64,000 bases of DNA, from NCBI GenBank assembly GCA_039177555.1, contig JBCDFV010000010.1, forward strand, positions 61,413 through 125,412, in the 5' to 3' direction. The position numbers and the translations under genes are program-made. The notes below the pieces were generated by a model that worked only from the letters and a program-made list of their open reading frames with translations, did no database searches and was not told the DNA's origin. Shown piece by piece: positions 18,624 through 28,958 of this stretch (position 1 is the stretch's first letter; each line of letters opens with the position of its first letter). Source of the stretch: JANQGH01 sp039177555. Its GTDB lineage: Bacteria; Pseudomonadota; Alphaproteobacteria; DSM-16000; Inquilinaceae.

Positions 18624-19571
18624 ATGACGTTAGCGAAGGCGGTATGTGTGATCCCAATCCTAGATTTCCAGCGCTTTCGATCGGGCGACAAGGCGGCGTT
18701 CGTGACCGAGATCGGACGGGCCTGCCGCGAGATCGGCTTTGTGATTCTGCGCGGCCATGGCATGGAGCGTGGCCGGATCGACGGCGTCTTCAAGGCGGCC
18801 CACGACTTCTTCGCGCTCGATGCGGCCGAGAAGAAGCGCGTTTCGATCTACAACTCCGAACACAATCGCGGCTACGTGGCCGTCGGGTCCGAACAGCTTG
18901 ATGAAAAGAGCGGCCTGATCGACCGCAAGGAAGCCTTCAACATCGGGCTGGATCTCTCGCCGGACGATCCGCGCGTGTTGGCCGGCGAGCCGTTTCGAGG
19001 CGTCAACCAATGGCCGGACGTTCCAGGCTTTCGCGATGCGTTGACGGCCTATTTCGACGACCTCTGGGCCTTGGGCATTGATATCCATCGCGCCCTGGCG
19101 CTCGATCTCGGCCTGGACGAGGACTGGTTCGGCCCGCATTTCGACGCGCCGATGGTGACCCTGCGTCTGCTGCATTACCCGCCAGGCACCGGATCCGAAA
19201 ATGAGATCGGTGCCGGGGCCCATAGCGATTATGGCTCGATCACGCTCTTGAAGACGGACGGCGAACCGGGCCTTCAGGTAAAGCCGCGCGGAGGAGACTG
19301 GCTGGACGTGCCGTTTGTCGAGGATGCGTTCATCATGAATATCGGCGACTGCCTGATGCGCTGGACCAACGATCGCTATGTCTCCACGCCGCATCGGGTG
19401 ATCGCGCCGAGGCACGAACGCTATTCCGTCGCCTTCTTTTGCGACCCCAACCCGGACTCGCTGGTCGCCGCGCTGCCGGGCAGCGACGGGGCCGCCAAAT
19501 ATCCGCCGATCACAGCGTCGGACTATCTGACCCAGCGCCTCAGTGCGACCTACGCCCAAGAAGGGTCCTGA
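18624..19571 (+). CDS. 2-oxoglutarate/Fe(II)-dependent dioxygenase (isopenicillin N synthase family)
   Basis: A 315-residue cytoplasmic oxygenase. Its N-terminal domain has IGFVILRGHGME, and the double-stranded beta-helix core carries the iron ligands in GAHSDYGSITLL (His and Asp, about residues 195-205) and STPHRVIAPRHERYSVAFF (His, then the Arg that binds the 2-oxoglutarate carboxylate, about residues 252-272). The start at 18624 has an AGAAAG site; an in-frame GTG at 18642 is possible. It ends 14 bases from the convergent TRAP operon. Family members hydroxylate small molecules; the substrate is unknown. Confidence 0.88.
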   Translation: MTLAKAVCVIPILDFQRFRSGDKAAFVTEIGRACREIGFVILRGHGMERGRIDGVFKAAHDFFALDAAEKKRVSIYNSEHNRGYVAVGSEQLDEKSGLIDRKEAFNIGLDLSPDDPRVLAGEPFRGVNQWPDVPGFRDALTAYFDDLWALGIDIHRALALDLGLDEDWFGPHFDAPMVTLRLLHYPPGTGSENEIGAGAHSDYGSITLLKTDGEPGLQVKPRGGDWLDVPFVEDAFIMNIGDCLMRWTNDRYVSTPHRVIAPRHERYSVAFFCDPNPDSLVAALPGSDGAAKYPPITASDYLTQRLSATYAQEGS

Positions 19572-19585
19572 TCGCCAAGCCCGAG

Positions 19586-20869
19586 CTACATCAGCAGGTT
19601 GGGCAGCCAGAGGCTGACCATGGGAACGAACGTCACGATCGCCAGAACCGCGAACAGGGCCAGGACCAGCGGCAGCGACTCGCGGATGAAGCGGCCGATA
19701 TCGACGCCGACGATCGAACAGGTGGTGTAGATCAAGGTGCCGACCGGCGGGGTCACGCCGGCGATGGTCAGGTTGACCACCATCACAATGCCGAAATGCA
19801 CCGGGTCGATGCCGACCGACGCGGCCAAGGGCGCCAGCAGGGGTGTCAGCAGGATCAAGGCAGCGCTGCCCTCGACCAGCATGCCGACGAAGACCAGGAA
19901 GAGGTTGATGACCAGCAGCAGGACCAGCGGGTTTTCCGTCAGGCTGAGCAGGAATTGGCCGGCCTCCTGGGGAATGCGCTCCCACGACATGTAGAAGCCG
20001 AAGGCCTGGGCGGCGCAGATGATCAGCATCACCACGGCGTTGGCCAGCACAGCCTCGCTCAAGATCGCCGGCAGCTTGCTCCAATCCAGTTCCCGATAGA
20101 TGAAGGCCCCGACGACGAAGGCGTAGACGACGGCCATCGCGCCGGCCTCGGTCGGCGTAAACACGCCATAGCGAATGCCGCCGATGATGCCGAGCGGCAG
20201 GCCCAGCGCCCACAGGCTGCTCGCCAGCGCGCGGCCGCGATCGCCCCAGTTCGCACGCTCCGGCCGGGAGGGCAGATAGCCGCGCCGGCGCGACACGATG
20301 CCCACTACCACCATTAGGGCAACGCACATCAGGATGCCGGGGACCAAGCCAGCCAGGAAAAGCCGGCCGATCGAGACATCGGCGAGGAAGCCGTACAGCA
20401 CCATACCGACGCCCGGCGGGATGATCGGCGCGATCACCGAGGACGTGGCCGTGACGGCGGCGGAAAAGGCGGGGTCGTAACCCCGCTTGCTCATCTCCGG
20501 CACCAGGATCTTGCTTTGCACCGCCGCGTCCGCGTTGGCCGAGCCCGACATGCCACCCATGAAGGTGCTCAACAGAACGTTCACATGGGCGAGGCCGCCG
20601 GTGCGGTGACCGACAAGCGTGTCGGCCAGGGCCATCAGCCGGCGCGTGATGCCCGCATGGTTCATCACCACACCGGCCAGGATGAAAAAGGGCACGGCCA
20701 GCAGCGGGAAGGAATGGGTCACGCTGACCATACGCTGGATGTAGATCTCCAGCGGCACGCCCTGGGCGGTGAGGAAGAAGACCAGTGCCGCGATGGCGAT
20801 GGCGAAGGCCACGCGCATATTGGCGGCCAGCAGGCCCAGCATGATCAGGGCGGGAAGCGCGGTACTCAT
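19586..20869 (-). CDS. dctM: TRAP transporter large permease (DctM)
   Basis: A 427-residue polytopic inner-membrane protein of the DctM/SiaM family, the ion-coupled transport subunit of a TRAP importer. It has about a dozen hydrophobic helices, with the family stretches AVPFFILAGVVMNHAGITRRLM (about residues 55-76) and IIPPGVGMVLYGFLADVSIGRLFLAGLVPGIL (about 150-180), and ends ATFVPMVSLWLPNLLM. Its start overlaps the small-permease stop by four bases. Confidence 0.94.
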   Translation of the reverse strand: MSTALPALIMLGLLAANMRVAFAIAIAALVFFLTAQGVPLEIYIQRMVSVTHSFPLLAVPFFILAGVVMNHAGITRRLMALADTLVGHRTGGLAHVNVLLSTFMGGMSGSANADAAVQSKILVPEMSKRGYDPAFSAAVTATSSVIAPIIPPGVGMVLYGFLADVSIGRLFLAGLVPGILMCVALMVVVGIVSRRRGYLPSRPERANWGDRGRALASSLWALGLPLGIIGGIRYGVFTPTEAGAMAVVYAFVVGAFIYRELDWSKLPAILSEAVLANAVVMLIICAAQAFGFYMSWERIPQEAGQFLLSLTENPLVLLLVINLFLVFVGMLVEGSAALILLTPLLAPLAASVGIDPVHFGIVMVVNLTIAGVTPPVGTLIYTTCSIVGVDIGRFIRESLPLVLALFAVLAIVTFVPMVSLWLPNLLM

Positions 20870-21357
20870 CCGGCCTGCTCCCGCGCACCAGTCACGCGCC
20901 TGGCCATGTGGATGACATGGTGGACGAAGATCGAGGCGAAGCTCAACACCACCGCGCCATAGACGTAGAGAAACGAGATCCTGAGCACCGGCGACGGCCG
21001 GTCGATCGAGTCGATGGCGATCGAGATGGCGAGATAGAGCGCGTAGGGCAGAAACACCAGCAACAGCAGGTCCATCGCCCAGGAGACCGCCGCCGACCAG
21101 CGCTTTGGCAGCAGGCGGACGACAAGGTCGACGCTGACATGCATGTTGCGCCGAAACGCCGCTGCCGCGCCCAGAAAGACGACCCAGGTGAAGGACAGGC
21201 TGGCCAGTTCCACCGCCCAGGTCGCCGACGTCTGGGTGACATAGCGGCTGACCACGCCGAACGAGACGCTGGCGATCACCACCAGAAGCGCGATCGCCGC
21301 CAGCGTCAGTTCCCAGTTGCGAAGGGCCTGGCCGACGAGACGGAGCGGTCGGGTCAT
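20866..21357 (-). CDS. dctQ: TRAP transporter small permease (DctQ)
   Basis: 163 residues with four predicted membrane helices. WAVELASLSFTWVVFLGAAAAFRRNMHVSVDL (about residues 43-74) is the DctQ pattern. It lies between the binding-protein and large-permease genes and is translationally coupled to the latter. Confidence 0.92.
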   Translation of the reverse strand: MTRPLRLVGQALRNWELTLAAIALLVVIASVSFGVVSRYVTQTSATWAVELASLSFTWVVFLGAAAAFRRNMHVSVDLVVRLLPKRWSAAVSWAMDLLLLVFLPYALYLAISIAIDSIDRPSPVLRISFLYVYGAVVLSFASIFVHHVIHMARRVTGAREQAG

Positions 21358-21378
21358 CGGCGTATCAAAGCGGAGCGA

Positions 21379-21408
21379 CGGCGGGCCACCAACCGAGGCA
21401 ACCCGCCG
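21379..21408 (-). promoter_or_regulatory. Hairpin between TRAP binding-protein and small-permease genes
   Basis: Arms CGGCGGG (21379-21385) and CCCGCCG (21402-21408) enclose a 16-base loop directly after the binding-protein gene. It lacks a T-run, so it is more likely an mRNA-stabilising stem than a full terminator. Confidence 0.42.
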
Positions 21409-21417
21409 CCAGCGCCG

Positions 21418-22428
21418 TCAGTTATCCAGGATGCCGCGCACGGTCTCCAACAGGCCCGGCGTCCATTCCGGAAATTCCTCATAGACCGACAAGGTAGCCT
21501 CGCGCATGCCGTCGCGATCGACCTCATGGACGAAGGTGATGCCCGCCTCCTCAAACGTCTCGATGAAATCGCCTTGGCGGGCCTGGACCAGCTCGGTCAG
21601 ATAGTCGCCGGCATCGAGCGCGGAGCTCAGCAGCACCTGCTGCAGATCCTCCGGCATTTCGGCGAAGATCTCGTCGTTCATCATCAGGCCGATCCAGGCG
21701 TAGAAGTGCCCGGTCATGGAGATGGTGTCGCCGTTTTCGTGCAGGCTGGCGCCGTAGATGGAGCCCAGCGGCGCCTCCGCCGCGTCGACAACGCCCGACG
21801 CCAGCGCGCCATAGACCTCCGGCCAGGCGATCTGCTCGCCGCGCGCGCCCAGCGCCTCGAAGGTGGCGATCCACATGATGTTCGGCGGCACGCGGATCGA
21901 CAGACCCTGGAAATCGTCCACGGTCTCAACCGCCTGGTTGGAGATCACGTTGCGATCGCCGAAGAACCAGTTGAGGGCCAGCAGTTCGAATTCCGACTCG
22001 TCGCGCAGCCGGTCGACCATCCCGGCGAACCACTCGTCTTCTAGGATTTTCTGGAAATCGCCCGGCTGGTCGAGCAGGTACGGCCCATTCAGGATGCCGA
22101 AATCGGGCACGAAGTCGGCGAGATAGCCGGGGTCGGCCAGGATGATCAGCGGCGCGCCCAGGCGCACCTGTTCGTACATTTCCAGATTGGTGCCGAGCTG
22201 GCCGCCCGGATAGACCTCGACCGCAATACGGCCGTCGCTGCGCTCCTCCACCAGTTCGGCAAAGCGCAAGGCCGCGTCGTTCACCGGCTCGGTCGCCGAG
22301 GTCACGTGCGGCAGGCGGAAGTTGTACTCCTGCGCGCTGGCCGCCATGGGCGAGGCCGCAAGGGCGACGGCAAGCGCCGCACCGGCCAGAAGCGTGCTTT
22401 TTTGGTCACGGAATGCGTTGAAAGTCAT
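21418..22428 (-). CDS. dctP: TRAP transporter substrate-binding protein (DctP)
   Basis: A periplasmic TRAP binding protein of about 336 residues. A Sec signal peptide (core LLAGAALAVALAASPMAASA, about residues 13-32) is followed by the mature start QEYNFRLPHVT. LGTNLEMYEQVRLGA is the N-lobe pattern, and GLSIRVPPN contains the conserved arginine that pairs with the ligand carboxylate. The ATG at 22428 follows GGGGGA; a start at 22548 would bury the signal peptide. The ligand is probably a carboxylate, as in most DctP proteins, but is not identified. Confidence 0.92.
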   Translation of the reverse strand: MTFNAFRDQKSTLLAGAALAVALAASPMAASAQEYNFRLPHVTSATEPVNDAALRFAELVEERSDGRIAVEVYPGGQLGTNLEMYEQVRLGAPLIILADPGYLADFVPDFGILNGPYLLDQPGDFQKILEDEWFAGMVDRLRDESEFELLALNWFFGDRNVISNQAVETVDDFQGLSIRVPPNIMWIATFEALGARGEQIAWPEVYGALASGVVDAAEAPLGSIYGASLHENGDTISMTGHFYAWIGLMMNDEIFAEMPEDLQQVLLSSALDAGDYLTELVQARQGDFIETFEEAGITFVHEVDRDGMREATLSVYEEFPEWTPGLLETVRGILDN

Positions 22429-22547
22429 GTGGTGAATCCCCCCTTTGTCGACTTCGGCGGCTGGCTTGGATGCGGCCGCGTGTTCGGAAAGCCACATCGT
22501 GTGCGATCGGGTAAGTCCGTCCCGCGGCCTCCCCGACCGCGATCGCA

Positions 22548-22593
22548 ACGCTATGGAACTTTCATATACAAGTCAAGTTTTCACTGGTGAAAA
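22548..22593 (-). promoter_or_regulatory. TRAP operon promoter with upstream palindrome TTTTCAC-N2-GTGAAAA
   Basis: On the minus strand TTGACT (complement of 22571-22576) and TAGCGT (complement of 22548-22553) are separated by 17 bases, a reasonable sigma-70 promoter. Immediately upstream lies an inverted repeat with 7-base arms TTTTCAC and GTGAAAA around TG (22578-22593), a candidate operator. No regulator gene adjoins the TRAP genes. Confidence 0.5.
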
Positions 22594-22659
22594 TCGCAGC
22601 CGTTGGGCATAGGTGTCCCGCGGGGCGCAGGACTGGCCATCCGGGGCCGCGCCAGCCGC

Positions 22660-23769
<1,110 letters not shown>

Positions 23770-23809
23770 ACCGGCCGTTCTCCGCTTCGCGCGTGCCTGA
23801 CCATGGCCG

Positions 23810-24652
23810 TCAGCCCTTCACCGCGCCGGCCGTCAGGCCACGCACCATGGTCTGCTGCACCAGGGCGAACAGGATGATGACGGGAATGATGCTGATGATG
23901 CCGCCGGCGGCCAGCAGCCCCCAGGGCAGTTGGAACTCGCCGATCATCAGTTGCAGACCGACGGGCCAGGTGCGCGAGCCCGAACTGGTCGTCAGCATCA
24001 GGGCGAACATGTATTCGTTCCAGGCCGCGATGGCGACGAAGATGGCGGTGGCCGCCAGGCCGTTACGCACCAGCGGCATGATCACGCGCACCAGGGCCCC
24101 GACGCGCGTGCAACCATCGATGCGCGCGGCCTTTTCCAGCTCCACCGGCACGGTGTCGAAGAAGCCCTTCATCATCCAGATGAACAGCGGCATCAGAAAG
24201 CTGGTGTAGGCAAGCGCCAGGCCCAGATGGCTGTCCAGCAAGCCAAAGGCGCGCAGGATCAGGAACAGCGGGATGATCATCAGCACCGCCGGGAACATGC
24301 GCACGACCAGATAGAAGATCAGCAGCGCATGTTTGCCGGGAAAGCGGTATTGGGAAAAGCTGTAGGCCGCCAGGGTTCCGATGACGACGCAGATCACCAC
24401 GGTCATGGTCGTGGTGATGAAACTGTTCATCATCAGGGTCGGGAACGAGGACTGGTTCCAGATGTCCACATAGTTGGTCAGGATCGGATCGTGCGGATAG
24501 TAGGTCAGCGTGCGGTTGACGATCTCATGCTCGGGCTTCAGCGAGGTGATGATCAGCCAGACGATCGGCGCCAGGCCGAAGAACAGGAAGAAGAAGGCGA
24601 CCGCATAGGCGCCGACGGTCTTCATCCGGTTCGATCGTTTCAGGCTTGCCAT
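23810..24652 (-). CDS. Carbohydrate ABC transporter permease (MalG type)
   Basis: A 280-residue membrane protein with six helices. The EAA loop, where the ATPase docks, is visible as ELEKAARIDGCTRVGALVRVIMPLV (about residues 172-196), and PVGLQLMIGEF near the C-terminus is typical of MalG/UgpE. It pairs with the MalF-type permease 16 bases upstream. Confidence 0.94.
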   Translation of the reverse strand: MASLKRSNRMKTVGAYAVAFFFLFFGLAPIVWLIITSLKPEHEIVNRTLTYYPHDPILTNYVDIWNQSSFPTLMMNSFITTTMTVVICVVIGTLAAYSFSQYRFPGKHALLIFYLVVRMFPAVLMIIPLFLILRAFGLLDSHLGLALAYTSFLMPLFIWMMKGFFDTVPVELEKAARIDGCTRVGALVRVIMPLVRNGLAATAIFVAIAAWNEYMFALMLTTSSGSRTWPVGLQLMIGEFQLPWGLLAAGGIISIIPVIILFALVQQTMVRGLTAGAVKG

Positions 24653-24668
24653 GGCGGGACCGCCCCTC

Positions 24669-25619
24669 TCAGTCGCGAATGCGCAAGAAGCGCAGATAGA
24701 GGATGCAAAACGCCATCAGGATGATGAACATCACCACCGACAGGGCGCCGGCATAGCCGAAATCGAACCTGAGATAGGCGGTCTGAAAGGCGTAGAGCGA
24801 CAGCACCTGCGTGGTATTACCGGGCCCGCCGCCGGTCAGGATCAACAGCAGTTCCGGCGAGTTCACCAGGCCGATCACGCGCAGGATGACCGCGGCGGCG
24901 ATGACCATCTTCATGGCCGGCAGCGTGATGTGCCAGAAGGATTGAATGGCACCGGCCCCGTCCACGGCGGCGGCCTTGTAGTGGTCCTTGGGAATGCCCT
25001 TCAGCGCGGCCAGGAACAACAGCGCGAAGAACGGATAGCCGTGCCAGGCCTCGATCACGACCGCCGTCCACAACGCCGTGTCCGGGTCAGCCAGCCAAGC
25101 CATGCCTTCAGACAGAAGACCGAGACGGACGAAGATGTCGTTCAGCACGCCCAGGCGCGGGTCCAGCATCAGCGCCCAGATGTTGCCGGCCACCACGTTG
25201 GGCAGGAACCAAGGCAGTAGGATCAGGACCGCGATCACCTTCATGCCCGGCAGGTCCCGGTTCAAAGTCAGCGCGGCGGCAAAGCCCAGGATGAATTCCA
25301 GCAGCACGGCCGCCGTCGCCCATTTCACTGTGTTGTAAAGCGCGACCCAAAAGACCGGGTCGGACAGCATGTCCGTATATTGCCGCAAGCCGACGAAGTC
25401 GGTGCCGAGATCGGGCCGGGTCAACCGCATCTCGCGGAAGCTCAACACGATGCCATTGGCGGTCGGGTAGAGGATAATGACGAAGATGAACAGGATGCTG
25501 GGGACAATCAGGAAGTAGGCCCAGTGCCGATGTTCCGAAATGTGCCCCAGCCAGGTCTCCGGCCGCGGCAGGAAACGACGCGTCGTCGGCAAACCGGCCC
25601 GCGTCGCGTTGTCCGTCAT
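24669..25619 (-). CDS. Sugar ABC transporter permease (MalF/UgpA type)
   Basis: A membrane protein of about 316 residues with six helices. The EAA loop reads GIPKDHYKAAAVDGAGAIQSFWHITLPAMK (about residues 210-239). I preferred the ATG at 25619 (MTDNATRAG); a TTG two codons earlier is possible. It forms the translocation channel with the MalG-type permease. Confidence 0.93.
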   Translation of the reverse strand: MTDNATRAGLPTTRRFLPRPETWLGHISEHRHWAYFLIVPSILFIFVIILYPTANGIVLSFREMRLTRPDLGTDFVGLRQYTDMLSDPVFWVALYNTVKWATAAVLLEFILGFAAALTLNRDLPGMKVIAVLILLPWFLPNVVAGNIWALMLDPRLGVLNDIFVRLGLLSEGMAWLADPDTALWTAVVIEAWHGYPFFALLFLAALKGIPKDHYKAAAVDGAGAIQSFWHITLPAMKMVIAAAVILRVIGLVNSPELLLILTGGGPGNTTQVLSLYAFQTAYLRFDFGYAGALSVVMFIILMAFCILYLRFLRIRD

Positions 25620-25635
25620 GCCCAACCGCCCCCGA

Positions 25636-26745
25636 TCAGACGATCTTCACCGCGTTGGCCTCAAGCCAGTCGGCGTCCGGCTCATACCCCAGGCCCGGCC
25701 GGTCGGGGATGGTGACGTAGCCGTCGATGATGGGCAGATGCTCCTGCGTCTTCAGGCTGCGAATATGGTCGCCGTCGAAGACCAGCTGTTCGTAATAGGT
25801 GTTGTTGGGAATGGCGGCGCACAGATGGCCGTTGGCATAGCCGCTGCCGTGCACCTCGGCCCGCATGCCGAAGGATTCCGCCAGATGGGCGACCTTCACC
25901 CCGCCGGTCAGGCCGCCCTTGTAGTGCGTCGAGGTGCGCATCATGTCGAGCGCGCCCATCTTGATCCAGGTCGCGGCGTTCCAGTGGCAGCCGTCCGGCG
26001 TTTCCGCCGCCAGCACCGGAATGTCGAGCTTGTCGCACAGCTTGGTGTAGCTGACGAGATCGAATTCCCGCATGGGTTCTTCGTACCACAGGAAGCCCTG
26101 GTCTTGCAGCACGCGGCCGAACTCAAGCGAGGTGATCAGGTCCCACCCGGCCGACCCGTCGAACATCAAATCGGCGTCCGGTCCTGTCCAGCGGCGTAGA
26201 TTGGCGCACAGCTCCGCGTCCCGTTTCGCGTCACCCCAGGCGTGCAGCTTGAAGGCAAAGAAGCCTTCATCGATGCAGTCTTTGATGTAGCGCTCGTATT
26301 CCTCCATCGTGTCCCAGGTCACGGTCGAGGCGTAGGCCGGAATCCTCGGCTCGATGCCGCCCAGCATCTGGTAGACCGGCATGTTGGCGGCCCTGGACTT
26401 GATGTCCCAGGCCAAGAGGTCGATCAGGCCCAGAAAGCCCATATGGATTTCCTCGACCCGGTCGATTTCCCAGACCCGGCGCCACAGATCCTCCGTCAAC
26501 AGCGGGTTGCAGCCGACCAGCGGTTTCATCCGACGCCGGACCAGGTCGGCCACCATGTCGCCACGTCGATCCTCGCGCCACCAGCCGGTGATGCCGGCGT
26601 CCGTGTCCATGCGCAGGATCGCGGCGCGCATGGGCTGATCGGCCGGTGTGCCGTCGCCGGAACCGGGCAGGCCCTCGCGCCAGCGAAAGCTGGGCGACGG
26701 GTGCGCCTCTTCCAAGACATAGCAACGGATATCGGTGATCTTCAC
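25636..26745 (-). CDS. Enolase-superfamily sugar-acid dehydratase (mandelate racemase/muconate lactonizing family)
   Basis: A 369-residue TIM-barrel enzyme. It carries the mandelate-racemase-type Lys-x-His base (FKLHAW, Lys166/His168), metal ligands Asp196 (MFDGSAGW), Glu222 (WYEEP) and Glu248 (AAETPDG), and the second catalytic base His299 (EVHGSG). All key residues are present, so it should be active. Its place between the binding protein and the permeases of a sugar ABC operon suggests dehydration of an imported aldonic or uronic acid to a 2-keto-3-deoxy product. The exact sugar cannot be deduced. Confidence 0.9.
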   Translation of the reverse strand: MKITDIRCYVLEEAHPSPSFRWREGLPGSGDGTPADQPMRAAILRMDTDAGITGWWREDRRGDMVADLVRRRMKPLVGCNPLLTEDLWRRVWEIDRVEEIHMGFLGLIDLLAWDIKSRAANMPVYQMLGGIEPRIPAYASTVTWDTMEEYERYIKDCIDEGFFAFKLHAWGDAKRDAELCANLRRWTGPDADLMFDGSAGWDLITSLEFGRVLQDQGFLWYEEPMREFDLVSYTKLCDKLDIPVLAAETPDGCHWNAATWIKMGALDMMRTSTHYKGGLTGGVKVAHLAESFGMRAEVHGSGYANGHLCAAIPNNTYYEQLVFDGDHIRSLKTQEHLPIIDGYVTIPDRPGLGYEPDADWLEANAVKIV

Positions 26746-26796
26746 AAAACGTCCTTTCCGACGGCAGGTGAGTCCGGGCCAGCGGTTCCGGGCACC

Positions 26797-26824
26797 GTCG
26801 CGCCCCGCCGACCCCGACCGCGAC
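26797..26824 (-). promoter_or_regulatory. Possible hairpin after sugar-binding-protein gene
   Basis: Arms GTCGCG (26797-26802) and CGCGAC (26819-26824) around a 16-base GC-rich loop, in the 115-base gap between the binding-protein gene and the dehydratase. Short arms make it weaker than the stems at 4923, 21379 and 51630, but the position is the same. Confidence 0.3.
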
Positions 26825-26860
26825 TGTCAGGGCCGGGCGTGCACGACACGGTGAGGGTGG

Positions 26861-28114
26861 CTAGTTGACCTCGCGGTCGAGCGCCTGGGCCATGGCGTCC
26901 ACGGCCTCTTCCGGCGTCGCCGTGCCGACAAGCACGCGCTGGAATTCCGGCAACATGGATGTCCGCATCCAGCCGGCCAGGCCGACAATCTTCGGCAGCG
27001 GTACGCCGATCGCCAGCGACTGAACCGCCGCCTCGTAAAGCGGGTTCGAGGTGATCCTTGGATCGTCCGCGACTTCCGACGTTGCGGGGAAGTAGCCCGT
27101 GGCCTCCAACATCGTGATCGCCGCGTCGACATCGCCCCAATGGGCAATCCACTGCCAGCCATCATCTTCGAGGCGCGGGTTCATGATGCCGTTGTAAAGG
27201 TAGCTGACACGGGCGATCCGGCCGGCCGGACCGGACGGGCGCAAGGCCGTGCCGAACTGGTCCGGCGACAGCGCGTCGGAAATCTCGGCCAGCGAACCGG
27301 TGTGATGCCAGACCATCCCGGTCTGGCCGGTGCGAAAGCCTTCCATGATCTGACGGTAGGAATCGCCGGCCGCGCTGGGCTGCGCCACCTGATGTTCCGT
27401 CAACAGGCCAGTGTAGAAGCGCATGGCCTCCACGGCGTTCGGCACGTTGATGGCAATCGAGCCATTGTCGTAGTCGAAGGCGCCGTAGGAATCGAACACG
27501 TCCTGCAGCATGGTCTGGCCACCGTCGCCGCCGCGCAGGCCGAAACCGTAACGGCCTTGCGACGGATCGGTGATCGCGATGGCCGCTTCGAGGAATTCCT
27601 CGAACGTGTCGGGCGGCTCAAGGCCCGCCTCCTCCAGCCAGTCCTTGCGATAGTACATCCAGTTCACGAAGCTGAACGCGGGGATGCCGTACATCTGATC
27701 ATCGAACGTGATGCCGTCCCAGGCGGCATCGGAATAGAACTGCGTCTTGTCCCAGCCATTGATCCGGTCGGTCAGGTCGACCAGGCCGCCGAGCGCGACC
27801 ATGTCGGGCAGGCGATCGGACGTGACCATGCAGGTATCCGGCCGGCTGTCGGCGATCACCGCGGAGGTGAACATCGCCATGTATTCGGCGTTGGGGATGT
27901 TCTCCTGCAGGATGTTGATCTCAGGATTGGCGGCGTGGAAGTTCTCCATGATACCGGCCAGGCCGGCAAACTCGCTCTGGCTGGTCATATGGTGCCAATA
28001 GGTGACATCCGTCGCCGCCCAGGCCGGCAAGCTTCCGCCCAAAAGCCCTACCGCGCCGGCCGCTCCACCGGCCGCCAACATCTGCCGCCGCGACAGTTCT
28101 GCCTTGATGGTCAT
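26861..28114 (-). CDS. Tat-exported sugar ABC transporter substrate-binding protein (family 1)
   Basis: About 417 residues. The N-terminus has a twin-arginine signal (SRRQMLAAGGAAGAVGLLGG, about residues 8-27), so the protein is exported folded. The mature domain shows ATDVTYWHHMTSQSEFAGLAGIMENFHAANPEI, typical of family 1 (CUT1) binding proteins. The ATG at 28114 follows a run of G residues (GGGGGGAACCG); a start at 28165 would place an unlike leader before the signal. It is the first gene of the CUT1 operon. Confidence 0.93.
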   Translation of the reverse strand: MTIKAELSRRQMLAAGGAAGAVGLLGGSLPAWAATDVTYWHHMTSQSEFAGLAGIMENFHAANPEINILQENIPNAEYMAMFTSAVIADSRPDTCMVTSDRLPDMVALGGLVDLTDRINGWDKTQFYSDAAWDGITFDDQMYGIPAFSFVNWMYYRKDWLEEAGLEPPDTFEEFLEAAIAITDPSQGRYGFGLRGGDGGQTMLQDVFDSYGAFDYDNGSIAINVPNAVEAMRFYTGLLTEHQVAQPSAAGDSYRQIMEGFRTGQTGMVWHHTGSLAEISDALSPDQFGTALRPSGPAGRIARVSYLYNGIMNPRLEDDGWQWIAHWGDVDAAITMLEATGYFPATSEVADDPRITSNPLYEAAVQSLAIGVPLPKIVGLAGWMRTSMLPEFQRVLVGTATPEEAVDAMAQALDREVN

Positions 28115-28153
28115 CGGTTCCCCCCTTTGGTGATAGCGTTTCAAATTCGCTTC

Positions 28154-28165
28154 TTGAAATTTCAA
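28154..28165. promoter_or_regulatory. Perfect palindrome TTGAAATTTCAA between CUT1 operon and GntR gene
   Basis: A 12-base perfect palindrome in the AT-rich divergent gap; a second TTTCAA half-site lies at 28138-28143, making TTTCAA-N9-TTGAAA as an overlapping inverted repeat. It is the natural candidate operator for the adjacent GntR regulator. Confidence 0.5.
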
Positions 28166-28301
28166 TAGGCGTATTTAATAGCTCAGTCAATTGGATTATG
28201 GTGCCGATTGCACTGCGGCTGCTAAGCGTCATCGGTTTGGACGCGCGGCTGTCCCCCGGGCCGGGCGAATGCGCCCGCCTGGGCCACGAATGGAGAAGCA
28301 T

Positions 28302-28958
28302 GTGGATCGGTCGAAAGGGCTGAGCGGAGAAGCCTACGACAAGTTCAAGAAAGGCCTGTTGAGCCGGCGGATCGCGCCGGGCTCGACCATGACGCAGGCA
28401 GAGCTGGCGGACGTGCTGTCCGTCTCGGTCAGCCCGTTGCGCAACGCCTTGAAGGTTCTGGAGTCAGAGGGGTTCGTGACGATCCTGCCCCGCAGCGGCA
28501 TCCAGATCGGCAAGCCGGATCTGGATCTGGTCAGAAACTCCTACCAACTGCGTCAGATCATCGAGGAGCCGGCGTTGATCCGGTTCGCCGAGCATTGCGC
28601 ACAGGCCGATCTGGAACGCATCAAGCAGGTCCATCTCGAAGTTCTTGAACGGGCGAAGGGCGCCGTCGGAGACAATCTGGCCCTGTTTTACGAGGCCAGC
28701 GAGATCGATATGGGCTTTCACAAGCAGGTGGTCGGCGCCCTGGAGAACCCGATCATCGACACGATCTACAACACCAATCACGAGCGCATCCTGCTGATCC
28801 GCCTGGACCGGCACAAGGCCTCGACGGCCTATGTCAGAACCACGTTCGAGGAACATCTGACCATCATCGATCCGTTGATCGATGGCGATGTCCAGCGCGC
28901 CGTCGCAGCACTCCGCGTCCATCTCGACAAAGCGCTGAAGCGGGCGATGGGCCTCTAG
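28302..28958 (+). CDS. GntR family (FadR subfamily) transcriptional regulator
   Basis: About 218 residues: an N-terminal winged helix (GSTMTQAELADVLSVSVSPLRNALKVLESEGFVTILPRSGIQI split over the first 65 residues) and an all-helical FCD effector domain (SYQLRQIIEEPALIRFAE; FHKQVVGALENPIID). I chose the GTG at 28302 because GGAGAAG precedes it at proper spacing; the in-frame ATG at 28290 lacks a ribosome site. It is divergent from the sugar ABC operon and probably represses it until the sugar acid is present. Confidence 0.88.
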   Translation: MDRSKGLSGEAYDKFKKGLLSRRIAPGSTMTQAELADVLSVSVSPLRNALKVLESEGFVTILPRSGIQIGKPDLDLVRNSYQLRQIIEEPALIRFAEHCAQADLERIKQVHLEVLERAKGAVGDNLALFYEASEIDMGFHKQVVGALENPIIDTIYNTNHERILLIRLDRHKASTAYVRTTFEEHLTIIDPLIDGDVQRAVAALRVHLDKALKRAMGL

